A stretch of DNA of 64,000 nucleotides from Microbacterium commune (GTDB lineage Bacteria > Actinomycetota > Actinomycetes > Actinomycetales > Microbacteriaceae). The DNA is taken from contig NZ_JACSPX010000003.1 of assembly GCF_014836945.1 (NCBI RefSeq), positions 243,166 to 307,165 of the forward strand, written 5' to 3'. The translations under genes and the position numbers were made by a program. The first letter of the stretch is position 1. Each line of letters starts with the position of its first letter. This document shows, piece after piece, positions 17,638 through 27,325 of the stretch. Below the pieces are notes generated by a model that saw only the letters and a list, made by a program, of their open reading frames with translations, had not been told where the DNA came from and ran no database searches.

Positions 17638-17853
17638 ATGGCAATCGCACGACTTCACGGCGGCCCGCTCGACGGGCAGATCATCCCGCTCGACGACGCG
17701 GATCAGGATTCGCTGATCCTGCCCTACAGCGAGACCCAGCTCACCTACCGGCGCGAGGGAGAGCCGTCCCATACCGGCGAGCACGACGGGCCCACCGAGG
17801 CCGTCTTCTCGTTCGTCGAGTCGGGCGACGACATCAGCCCCGGCGACGACTGA
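17638..17853 (+). CDS. Small acidic hypothetical protein
   Basis: A 71-residue protein (MAIARLHGGPLDGQIIPLDD, acidic C terminus SGDDISPGDD). HGGPLDGQ near the start and YSETQLTYRREGE in the middle recall small response-type proteins common in Microbacteriaceae. No known function. It lies 13 bases before the CYTH gene, so may be co-transcribed. Confidence 0.65.
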   Translation: MAIARLHGGPLDGQIIPLDDADQDSLILPYSETQLTYRREGEPSHTGEHDGPTEAVFSFVESGDDISPGDD

Positions 17854-17866
17854 CCGCGCGACGCAC

Positions 17867-18484
17867 GTGAGTGCAGAACCGCAGCGCTCCTTCGAGGTCG
17901 AGCGCAAGTACGACGCGGATGCCGACACGCGCCTCCCCGACTGGTCGGGGATCCCCGGCGTCGTCGCGGTGAGCGACGGCGATCCGAGAGAGCTCGACGC
18001 GCGCTACTTCGACACGGCGGATGCCGCGCTCGCACGCCACGGTGTCGCCCTGCGCCGGCGCGCCGGCGGCCCCGACGCCGGCTGGCACATCAAAGGACCG
18101 CGGCAGGGTGACGGACGCCTCGAACTGGGCTGGCCGCTCGGCGAGACCGACCAGATGCCCGAGGCGGTCGCCGAGACCGTCGCGCAGTGGACGGATGCCG
18201 AGCTGCACCCGCTCGCGCGCATCGAGAACTCCCGCACGGCCTTCTACCTGCAGGGTGCGGACGGCGTGATCGCCGAGTTCGTGGACGACCACGTGCGGGC
18301 GACGGACCTGCGCACCGGCACGCGCCGCGAATGGCGCGAGTGGGAGATGGAGCTCGGACCCGCCGCGCCGGCCGACGCCGCTCAGCGTGCGGCCTTCTTC
18401 ACCGCCGTCGAGACGGCCGTGTTCGCGGCCGGAGGTCGTGAGCCCTCGTCGGGGTCGAAGCTCGCCAGGGCCCTCGGTCTCTGA
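17867..18484 (+). CDS. CYTH-domain phosphatase
   Basis: A 205-residue single CYTH domain. The defining ExExK motif is E10-V-E12-R-K14, and later strands carry alternating charges (ELDARYFDTAD, ALRRRAGG, WHIKGPR, RIENSRTAFYL, EFVDDHVRA, WEMEL) that form the triphosphate tunnel. Members hydrolyse inorganic triphosphate or thiamine triphosphate, or make cAMP in some bacteria; the family cannot be resolved further here. Start is GTG at 17867. Confidence 0.85.
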   Translation: MSAEPQRSFEVERKYDADADTRLPDWSGIPGVVAVSDGDPRELDARYFDTADAALARHGVALRRRAGGPDAGWHIKGPRQGDGRLELGWPLGETDQMPEAVAETVAQWTDAELHPLARIENSRTAFYLQGADGVIAEFVDDHVRATDLRTGTRREWREWEMELGPAAPADAAQRAAFFTAVETAVFAAGGREPSSGSKLARALGL

Positions 18485-18547
18485 CCCGAACACCGTCGAC
18501 GGCGCAACCCCTTTCATCCGCTGCGCCGGACATGATTGGGTCGCACC

Positions 18548-19711
18548 ATGAACCCCGCCGTGCAGCTGCGATCCATCCAGACGCTCGTACCCGACGCGAC
18601 ACTCGAGCAGCACACGGTCCGCGACATGTTCGCCGCGCAGCCCGGCCTCTCCCGGCTCGCTCGACGGCTCATCGCCACGTCGTTCGACGGCGCCGGGGTC
18701 GAGACGCGACACACGGTGCTCGACGAGCTCGACCCGACGGCGGAGATCGACGCGCCGCAGTTCCTCGATCGCACCACCGGAGCACTGCTCGAGCCCGGCA
18801 CCGCCGCCCGCAACGACATCTACGCCAGAGAGGCCGACCGGCTCTTCGTCGAGGTCGCCCGGCGCAGCCTCGACGCCGACCCCGACATCTCGGCATCCGA
18901 CATCACACACGTCGTCACCGTGTCCTGCACCGGCTTCCACGCCCCGGGGCCCGACTACGCCGTCGTGCGGGGGCTGGGACTCCCCGCCGCCGTGCAGCGC
19001 TACCATCTCGGCTTCATGGGCTGCTACGCCGCGTTGCCGGCGCTGCGCGCCGCCGCCCAGTTCTGCCGGGCCGACCCCGACGCGGTCGTCCTGGTGGCGA
19101 GCGTGGAGCTGTGCACCCTGCACCTGCGCTCGTCGGACGACCCGGACGCGATCATCGCGTCCTCGCTGTTCGCCGACGGCGCTGCCGCGGCTCTCGTCAC
19201 CGCTCGTCGCCTGCCCACCGCCGTCCCCGGTCTCGTCATCGACGCGTTCCACACCGCACTCATCCCGGACGGGGAGGGCGACATGGCGTGGACGGTGGGC
19301 GACACCGGTTTCGAGATGGTGCTCTCCACGCGCGTGCCGCAGCTGATCGGCATGCACATCCACGATGCGCTGGGCGACCTGTGGCAGGGGGACGCCGACA
19401 TCGCCGGCCGGCTCGACGGGCAGTCCATCGGCGAGATCGTCCAGCACTGGGCGATCCACCCCGGTGGGCGCAGCATCCTCGATCGGGTGCAGGAGCGTCT
19501 CGCGCTCGATGACGCGCAGCTGCGGCCGGCGCGCGAGGTCCTGCGCACCCACGGCAACATGTCCAGCGCCACCGTGCTGTTCGTGCTGCAGCGCATCCTC
19601 GAGCACGAGGGACCGCGGTCGGGAGAGCGCGTCGCCGCGATGGCGTTCGGACCCGGGCTCACGGCAGAGAGCGCGCTGCTCACCGTCGCCGGTCGCGACG
19701 ATGAGCGCTGA
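18548..19711 (+). CDS. Type III polyketide synthase (chalcone synthase-like)
   Basis: A 387-residue ketosynthase homodimer subunit. The triad is in place: Cys159 in GFMGCYAALP, His304 in WAIHPGG and Asn337 in THGNMSSAT. It would condense malonyl units on an acyl-CoA starter to make an alkylpyrone or alkylresorcinol. The ATG at 18548 is preferred over a TTG at 18536. Its stop region overlaps the downstream methyltransferase by 11 bases, so both work in one pathway. The starter and product cannot be told from sequence. Confidence 0.92.
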   Translation: MNPAVQLRSIQTLVPDATLEQHTVRDMFAAQPGLSRLARRLIATSFDGAGVETRHTVLDELDPTAEIDAPQFLDRTTGALLEPGTAARNDIYAREADRLFVEVARRSLDADPDISASDITHVVTVSCTGFHAPGPDYAVVRGLGLPAAVQRYHLGFMGCYAALPALRAAAQFCRADPDAVVLVASVELCTLHLRSSDDPDAIIASSLFADGAAAALVTARRLPTAVPGLVIDAFHTALIPDGEGDMAWTVGDTGFEMVLSTRVPQLIGMHIHDALGDLWQGDADIAGRLDGQSIGEIVQHWAIHPGGRSILDRVQERLALDDAQLRPAREVLRTHGNMSSATVLFVLQRILEHEGPRSGERVAAMAFGPGLTAESALLTVAGRDDER

Positions 19712-20438
19712 GCGCCGCCGCGGGGTGGATCTGCGTCGGCGCGCCGTCGATCTGCCCGAGCGGATGGATGCCGACGACGCCGACCCCGAGATGCTCGCGC
19801 GCACCTACGCCCGCTTCGAACAGGTCAACGCGATCCTGTCTGGGCGCAGCGGCGTGCACCGCCGAGAGATCGACCCGCGCGCCAGGCACGGCCGGATCCG
19901 GGTGCTCGACATCGGCTGCGGCGGGGGAGACATCGCCAGATACGTGGCCCGGCGACTGCGCAGAGACGGCATCCGCGCCGAGGTGGTCGGCGCGGACATC
20001 GACCCGAGGGCGGTGCGCTGGGCGTCGGATGCCGATGACGACGGCCTCGTGCGGTGGCGCTGCGCGTCGAGCGCCCAGCTCGTCTCGGAGGGGGAGCAGT
20101 TCGACGTCGTGCTCTCCAACCACGTGCTGCACCATCTCACCTCCGCCCAGCTGGCCGGCCTGCTCGACGACTCCGCGCGTCTGACCGCACCCGGGGGGAT
20201 CGCGGTGCACAGCGACATCGCCCGAAGCCGCACCGCGTACGCGCTCTTCGATGCGCTCACCCGGCCGATCGCCGGCACCCTGCTGAAGAGCTCGTTCATC
20301 CGCGAGGACGGGCTGATCAGCATCCGCCGCTCGTACACCGCAGCCGAGCTGGCTGCCGAGGCGCCGCCGTCGCAGTGGCGGGTTCAGCGCGGCTTCCCGT
20401 CGCGTCTGCTGCTGGTGCACGAGGGTCACGTGATCTGA
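19701..20438 (+). CDS. Class I SAM-dependent methyltransferase
   Basis: A 245-residue methyltransferase with motif I RVLDIGCGGGDIARYVARRL at about 67-86, acidic motif II (GADIDPRAV) and motif IV (FDVVLSNHVLHHL). It starts inside the PKS gene (ATGAGCGCTGA), showing coupling. It most likely methylates the polyketide product, as the paired enzymes do in other Actinobacteria. The C-terminal half (LLKSSFIREDGLISIRRSY) is typical of those PKS-linked methyltransferases. Confidence 0.88.
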   Translation: MSAERRRGVDLRRRAVDLPERMDADDADPEMLARTYARFEQVNAILSGRSGVHRREIDPRARHGRIRVLDIGCGGGDIARYVARRLRRDGIRAEVVGADIDPRAVRWASDADDDGLVRWRCASSAQLVSEGEQFDVVLSNHVLHHLTSAQLAGLLDDSARLTAPGGIAVHSDIARSRTAYALFDALTRPIAGTLLKSSFIREDGLISIRRSYTAAELAAEAPPSQWRVQRGFPSRLLLVHEGHVI

Positions 20439-20458
20439 CAGCGCCGCCGCCGAACGCG

Positions 20459-20494
20459 GAAGGGGGCTCGGTCCATGCGGACCGGGCCCCCTTC
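20459..20494. terminator. Bidirectional terminator between methyltransferase and lpdA
   Basis: GAAGGGGGCTCGGTCC-ATGC-GGACCGGGCCCCCTTC, a 16-bp stem with one G-T-type mismatch, between two convergent genes. Confidence 0.8.
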
Positions 20495-20507
20495 TCGAGA
20501 CGGGATG

Positions 20508-21905
20508 TCACATGTTGATCATGTGACCGGTGAGACCGTGGAAGGCCTCCTGCAGCGCCTCCGACAGCGTCGGGTGGGTGTGCACGTTGCGTGCTGCCTC
20601 GAGGGCGGTGAGGTCCCACTTCTGCGCCAGGGTCAGCTCGGGCAGCAGCTCCGACACGTCCGGTCCGATCAGGTGACCGCCGATGAGCTCCAGGTGCTCG
20701 GCGTCGGCGATCAGCTTGACGAAGCCGACCGGCTCGCCCAGCCCATTGGCCTTGCCGTTCGCGCTGAACGGGAACTTCGCGACCTTGATCTCGCGGCCCT
20801 CGGCCTTGGCCTGCTCCTCGGTGAGCCCGAAGCTCGCGACCTGCGGCTGGCAGAACGTGGCGCGCGGCATCATCCGATAGTCGCCCAGCGTCTGGGTCTC
20901 GGCCTTGCCGATGGTCTCCGCCGCGACGACGCCCTGGGCCTCGGCCACGTGGGCCAGCTGCAGCTTCGCCGTGACATCGCCGATCGCGTAGATGCCCTCG
21001 ACGTTGGTGCGCATGTGGTCGTCGATGTCGATCGCACCGCGCTCGGTGAGCTTCACGCCGGTCTTGTCGAGGCCGAAGCCCTCGATGTTCGGTGCGAAGC
21101 CGACCGACATGAGCACCTTGCCCGCGGTGATCTCGCCCGGCTGGCCGTCACGGGTCTCGTACGTGACGCGCACGGACGAGCCGTTGTCGGTCACGGTCTT
21201 CACCGCGGTGGAGGTGAGGATGTCGACGCCGAGCTTCTTGTACTGCTTCTGGATCTCCTTCGAGACCTCGGGGTCCTCGTTGGGGAGGGCGCGGTCGAGG
21301 AACTCGATGATGGTGACCTTGACGCCGTAGTTCGTCATGACGTAGCCGAACTCCATGCCGATGGCACCGGCGCCGACGATGACGATCGACTCGGGAAGCT
21401 CACGCGAGAGGATCTGCTCCTCGTAGGTGACGACGTTGTCGCTGAGCTCGACGCCCGGCAGCAGACGCACCGTCGAACCGGTGGCGATGATCGCGTTGTC
21501 GAAGGTGATCTCCTCGGACGATCCGTCGCTCTTCGCGACGGTGATCGCCTTCGGGCCGGTGAAGGTGCCGCGACCCTCGTACTCGGTCACCTTGTTCTTC
21601 TTCATCAGGAAGTGGATGCCCTTGACGTGCGTCTCCGCCACCTTGCGGCTGCGGTCGAACGCCGCTCCGAAGTCGAAGCTCACGTCACCGGAGATGCCGA
21701 AGAACTCGGCCTTGTGCGTGAATGTGTGGGCGACCTCGGCGTTCTTGAGGAGCGACTTGGAGGGGATGCATCCGACGTTCAGACACACACCGCCCCAGTA
21801 CTTCTCCTCGATGATCGCGGTGGACAGGCCGAGCTGGGAGCTGCGGACGGCGGCGACGTATCCGCCCGGGCCCGCGCCGAGGATGACGACATCGTAGTGT
21901 GGCAT
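20508..21905 (-). CDS. lpdA: Dihydrolipoyl dehydrogenase
   Basis: A 465-residue flavoprotein disulfide reductase. FAD motif [15 protein letters not shown] near the N terminus, redox-active pair in [13 protein letters not shown] (Cys41/Cys46 region), NAD motif [16 protein letters not shown], and C-terminal [13 protein letters not shown] with the catalytic His-Glu. It is the E3 component shared by pyruvate and 2-oxoglutarate dehydrogenases. The ATG (MPHYDVV) at 21905 is chosen over a GTG two codons earlier. It stands alone on the minus strand. Confidence 0.96.
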   Translation of the reverse strand: MPHYDVVILGAGPGGYVAAVRSSQLGLSTAIIEEKYWGGVCLNVGCIPSKSLLKNAEVAHTFTHKAEFFGISGDVSFDFGAAFDRSRKVAETHVKGIHFLMKKNKVTEYEGRGTFTGPKAITVAKSDGSSEEITFDNAIIATGSTVRLLPGVELSDNVVTYEEQILSRELPESIVIVGAGAIGMEFGYVMTNYGVKVTIIEFLDRALPNEDPEVSKEIQKQYKKLGVDILTSTAVKTVTDNGSSVRVTYETRDGQPGEITAGKVLMSVGFAPNIEGFGLDKTGVKLTERGAIDIDDHMRTNVEGIYAIGDVTAKLQLAHVAEAQGVVAAETIGKAETQTLGDYRMMPRATFCQPQVASFGLTEEQAKAEGREIKVAKFPFSANGKANGLGEPVGFVKLIADAEHLELIGGHLIGPDVSELLPELTLAQKWDLTALEAARNVHTHPTLSEALQEAFHGLTGHMINM

Positions 21906-22008
21906 GCCCACAGCCTAATCCCTGGGCGACGGTGGGCGCGGGCGCGGGATCCGACAGAAAGCGGCGGGCGAGCCTGTATCGGGCCTCCTCCCGCACCCGC
22001 TCATCAGA

Positions 22009-22014
22009 TAGTCT
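22009..22014 (+). promoter_or_regulatory. -10 box of the garA-ftsR promoter
   Basis: TAGTCT lies 23 bases before the GTG start, followed by GGAGGAGGGAG as a strong ribosome binding site. lpdA is divergent. Confidence 0.5.
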
Positions 22015-22037
22015 GGAATGCCGGAGGAGGGAGAACC

Positions 22038-22520
22038 GTGACAGACGACAGCATCGGCGCCGGAGGCGCGATCCACCGCAGCAGCGGCGAGAAGCGCCAC
22101 GACGTGACACAGACGTTCGGACATGACTCCGATCTCTCCTTCGTGCCCTTCGGCGCCGACCTCACCGAGCCCGAGGCGGCAGCGATCTCCGCACTGCCTT
22201 CCGGGTCCGCGCTGCTGCTCGTGCGCGCCGGTGCGCTGGCGGGTGCGCGCTACCTGCTCGACTCCGATGTGACCACCGTCGGGCGACACCCCGAGGCGGA
22301 CATCTTCTTCGACGACGTCACCGTCTCGCGCCGTCACGCCGAGATCACCCGCTCGGGAACGGCGTTCGAGATCGTCGATCAGCGCTCGCTGAACGGCACC
22401 TATGTCAACGGGGAGAGGGTCGATCGCAGCGAGCTGGCCAACGGCTACGAACTGCGCATCGGCAAGTTCCGGATGAACTTCTTCGCGTCGCCGATCGATC
22501 TCGCGACGGCGACCGACTGA
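22038..22520 (+). CDS. garA: GarA-like FHA-domain protein
   Basis: A 160-residue protein with a C-terminal FHA domain at about 80-145: VGRHPEADIFFDDVTVSRRHAEI-type core and DQRSLNGTYVNGERV. The flexible N terminus has threonines (DVTQTFGHD, about 22-30) where GarA is phosphorylated by PknB/PknG. GarA/OdhI control 2-oxoglutarate dehydrogenase and glutamate metabolism; that is known for relatives and inferred here. GTG start at 22038 with strong GGAGG upstream. Stop overlaps the ftsR start (TGATG). Confidence 0.88.
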   Translation: MTDDSIGAGGAIHRSSGEKRHDVTQTFGHDSDLSFVPFGADLTEPEAAAISALPSGSALLLVRAGALAGARYLLDSDVTTVGRHPEADIFFDDVTVSRRHAEITRSGTAFEIVDQRSLNGTYVNGERVDRSELANGYELRIGKFRMNFFASPIDLATATD

Positions 22521-23209
22521 TGGCGGCGGCCGGCGCCGCCAGGGACCGCTCCGCATCGCCGGGTCTCCTGAGCATCGGTCAGGTTCTCGCCCGCCTCACC
22601 CCCGAGTTCCCGCAGCTCACCTCCAGCAAGCTCCGCTTCCTCGAGGTGCAGGGCATCGTCACCCCGTCGCGCACGGAATCCGGCTACCGGAAGTTCTCGG
22701 CCTCCGACGTCGAGCGTCTGCGAGCCGGGCTCACCCTGCAGCGCGACCACTACCTGCCGCTCAGCGTGATCCGCGAGCAGCTCGACGAAGCCGAGGCGAA
22801 GGGCGAAGGGTGGGGCAGCATCGCCCCTCCGTCGATCTCCCCGGCGGCCCGACGCCGTCGACGCGACGAGCTGCTGCTGCACACCGGCGCGACGCCGCAG
22901 CTGCTCAACGACGCCATCAGCGCGGGACTGATCGTGGGAGCCGAGCACTACACCGACCAGGCGGCCACGATGCTGTCCGGGCTGGTGGCGCTCGCGCGGC
23001 ACGGCATCGAACCGCGTCACCTGCGCAGCATGCGTCAGAACGCCGAGCGCGAGGCGGCGCTGATCGAGTCGGCGCTGTCGACGCTGCTGCGCCGCACCGA
23101 TGCCGCATCGCGCGGCAGAGCGGCAGAGCTCGCCCCCGAACTCGCCTCGCACATCGACGAGGTGCGACGTCAGCTCGTCGCGCAATCGCTCGAGCGCGTG
23201 CTTACGTAA
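22520..23209 (+). CDS. ftsR: MerR-family regulator FtsR
   Basis: A 229-residue protein with an N-terminal MerR winged helix (LSIGQVLARLTPEFPQLTSS, then KLRFLEVQGIVTPSRTESGYRKF at about 37-59). It is unlike classical MerR proteins in having a long C-terminal domain. It matches FtsR of Corynebacterium, which controls ftsZ, and Rv1828 of M. tuberculosis, also next to garA. Coupled to the FHA gene by a one-base TGATG overlap. Confidence 0.88.
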   Translation: MAAAGAARDRSASPGLLSIGQVLARLTPEFPQLTSSKLRFLEVQGIVTPSRTESGYRKFSASDVERLRAGLTLQRDHYLPLSVIREQLDEAEAKGEGWGSIAPPSISPAARRRRRDELLLHTGATPQLLNDAISAGLIVGAEHYTDQAATMLSGLVALARHGIEPRHLRSMRQNAEREAALIESALSTLLRRTDAASRGRAAELAPELASHIDEVRRQLVAQSLERVLT

Positions 23210-23309
23210 CGAACGGGTTGCGACACACCTCCCCTGCGGGTCGGATGTCATTGCCGGGGCAGGGGTCCTGCTCTACCGTGGGGAATAAGCCGTTCAGGAG
23301 GGACAGAAT

Positions 23310-23855
23310 ATGAGTGCGGATGGGCGTGCAGGCGACCCGCGGTTCGTGACCGAGCTTCTGTTCACCGACGGTCTGCCGGCAATGGACGACGAGGTCGGCT
23401 ACCGCGGTGCGGTCGCCGCTCGAGCTGCGGGCATCACGTACCGCCAGCTCGACTACTGGGCGCGCACCGAGCTGGTCGTCCCGACCGTGCGCGGCGCCTC
23501 CGGCTCCGGTTCGCAGCGGCTGTACGGCTTCCGCGACATCCTCGTCCTCAAGCTCGTCAAGCGACTTCTCGACACCGGGATCTCCCTGCAGCAGATCCGC
23601 ACCGCGGTCGAGCAGCTCCGCGCAGCGGGCATCCGGGATCTCGCCGGAACCACGCTGATGAGCGACGGCGCCTCGGTCTACCTGTGCACGTCGAACGATG
23701 AGGTCATCGACCTCGTCAGCCGCGGGCAGGGCGTGTTCGGCATCGCGGTCGGCAAGGTGCTGCGCGAGGTCGAGTCGACGCTCGTCGAATTCGACCCGAC
23801 GGCTCCCGACCCCGTCGACGAGCTCGCGGCCCGCCGTTCCAAGCGCACCGCCTGA
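23310..23855 (+). CDS. MerR-family regulator, McdR (Rv1830)-like
   Basis: A 181-residue MerR protein. The DNA-binding part GYRGAVAARAAGITYRQLDYWARTELVVP lies at about 30-58, followed by a helix with RLYGFRDILVLKLVKRLLDTG. Related to Rv1830, which follows garA, ftsR and a DUF151 nuclease in mycobacteria and affects division. Here the nuclease gene is absent from the gap. The ATG has AGGAGGGACAGAAT upstream, a strong ribosome binding site, with a TACCGT-type -10 near 23274. Confidence 0.85.
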   Translation: MSADGRAGDPRFVTELLFTDGLPAMDDEVGYRGAVAARAAGITYRQLDYWARTELVVPTVRGASGSGSQRLYGFRDILVLKLVKRLLDTGISLQQIRTAVEQLRAAGIRDLAGTTLMSDGASVYLCTSNDEVIDLVSRGQGVFGIAVGKVLREVESTLVEFDPTAPDPVDELAARRSKRTA

Positions 23856-23891
23856 GCATCAGCCCCGGAAGATCCCGGGCACAGACGAAGA

Positions 23892-23913
23892 AAGCCGCCC
23901 CGAGGGGCGGCTT
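23892..23913. terminator. Terminator between merR and parA
   Basis: AAGCCGCCCC-GA-GGGGCGGCTT, ten-bp stem followed by CTCTCTT, between convergent genes. Confidence 0.78.
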
Positions 23914-23937
23914 CTCTCTTGTGCGCAGGTGCGGTGC

Positions 23938-24750
23938 TCAGGCCGTCGCGCCGCCTTCGGGCACAGGCACGCGGCCGGTGCGGATGACGCGGTCGAGCAG
24001 CGCGTCGAAGTCGGCCGCGAGCTCCTGCGCGGAGTCTCCTGGCCAGATGTGCAGCGGCTTCGCGGCACCCTGCGCCTGCTGCAGCGACGTGCGCTCGGGC
24101 AGCTGGGGCGAGAGCACGAGCGGACCGAACATGTCGCGCAGCTCCTTGATGCGGAACTGGTGCTCGATCGACTGCGGACGCACGCGGTTCACGACGATCC
24201 CGAGCGGCTGCAGGCGGGGTGAGAGGCCGCGACGGATCTCCTCGATGGCGCGCAGGGCGCGGTCGGCCGCGGCGACCGAGAAGAGACCCGGCTCGGTCAC
24301 GACCATCACGCGGTCGCTGGCGGCCCATGCGGTGCGCGTGAGTGCGTTCAGCGACGGGGCGCAGTCGATGAGCACGAGGTCGTACTCGCTCTCGACGGTC
24401 GCGAGCGCCTCTTCCAGCTTCCAGACGTCCCGCACGCTCGGGTGCGGGCCGTCGAAGTTGATGGCGGAGGGGCTGCCGATGAGCACGTCGATCGTGCCGG
24501 GGTGCACCTTCGCCCACCCGCTGGTGGTGATCGCCTGGCGCACCACCTTCTCCTTGGGGTTGCCGAGGACGTCGGCGATGTTCAGCCGTCCGGCGATCTG
24601 GAGGTCCATGCCGGTGGACACATCGGACTGCGGGTCGAGGTCGACGACGAGGGTCCGGATGCCACGGGCGAAGGCGGCGGAGGCGAGACCGAGAGTCACG
24701 GTCGTCTTGCCGACGCCTCCCTTGAGGGAGCTGACGCTGAGTACGTGCAC
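23938..24750 (-). CDS. ParA/Soj-family ATPase
   Basis: A 270-residue ATPase with the deviant Walker A SLKGGVGKTT at about 8-17, Walker A' VVDLDPQSD (34-42) and Walker B LVLIDCAPSLN (125-135). ParA proteins place DNA or protein cargo in the cell. No parB or parS is nearby, so it is an orphan, like the division-linked PldP of Corynebacterium. Start is GTG at 24750. It is divergent from the EspI-like gene with 140 bases between. Confidence 0.85.
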   Translation of the reverse strand: MHVLSVSSLKGGVGKTTVTLGLASAAFARGIRTLVVDLDPQSDVSTGMDLQIAGRLNIADVLGNPKEKVVRQAITTSGWAKVHPGTIDVLIGSPSAINFDGPHPSVRDVWKLEEALATVESEYDLVLIDCAPSLNALTRTAWAASDRVMVVTEPGLFSVAAADRALRAIEEIRRGLSPRLQPLGIVVNRVRPQSIEHQFRIKELRDMFGPLVLSPQLPERTSLQQAQGAAKPLHIWPGDSAQELAADFDALLDRVIRTGRVPVPEGGATA

Positions 24751-24822
24751 GTCCTACACGTTACCGTGCGCTCCTTCGGGCGGCGCTCAGCGTCGGGCGG
24801 TGCGTTCGCACCGGGCGCCCTT

Positions 24823-24852
24823 TTGCTCGCGATCATGCGGGAGCACTAACCT
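24823..24852 (+). promoter_or_regulatory. Promoter of the EspI-like/def unit
   Basis: TTGCTC (24823-24828) and TAACCT (24847-24852) are spaced by 18 bases. The transcript would have a leader of about 30 bases before the GTG at 24891. Confidence 0.5.
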
Positions 24853-24890
24853 TGTCGGGCGCCCACAGGGGCGCGAGCTGGGAGTGAACC

Positions 24891-26740
<1,850 letters not shown>

Positions 26741-26741
<1 letters not shown>

Positions 26742-27232
26742 TGACCGTCCGCGAGATCCGGCTGTACGGCGACCCCGTGCTGCGCACCGTCTGCGAGCCG
26801 ATCGGCGACATCGACGACGGGGTGCGCGCGCTGATCGCCGACCTGATCGACACCGTCGAGCTCCCCGGTCGCGCCGGCGTGGCGGCGAATCAGATCGGCT
26901 TCGCCCTGCGCGCCTTCAGCTACAACGTCGACGGTGAGATCGGCTACGTCATCAATCCCGTGCTCACCGAGGTTCGCGGCGAGGCCGTGCCGACGGGCGA
27001 GGGGTGCCTGTCGGTACCCGGTCTGTGGCACGACACCCCGCGCCATCCGTGGGCCCGCGTCGAGGGAATCGACCTCGACGGCGAACCGGTGGTGCTCGAG
27101 GGGGATGGCCTGCTCGCACAGGCGCTGCAGCACGAGACGGACCACCTCGACGGGCGCGTCTACCTGAGCCGGCTGGAGGGGGAGACCCGCAAGCTGGCCA
27201 TGCGTCAGGTGCGCGAGAGCGACTGGTTCTGA
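26741..27232 (+). CDS. def: Peptide deformylase
   Basis: A 163-residue metalloenzyme that removes the formyl group from the first methionine. All three motifs are present: GVAANQIG (46-53), EGCLSVPG (87-94, Cys89) and QHETDHLDG (130-138, His131/Glu132/His135). The C terminus is short. Its ATG overlaps the EspI-like stop by one base (TGATG), so it is coupled to that gene. Confidence 0.96.
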
Positions 27233-27284
27233 CCCCGTACGCCTCCGGCGGGCGCCCCCCGTTCTCGACGGGCGTCTCCACGAA

Positions 27285-27317
27285 CACGAAGGGCCCGCGC
27301 GGGGCGCGGGCCCTTCG
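27285..27317. terminator. Terminator between def and fadD
   Basis: A perfect 15-bp stem (ACGAAGGGCCCGCGC and its complement) with GGG loop, between convergent genes. Confidence 0.85.
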
Positions 27318-27325
27318 TCGTGTGC

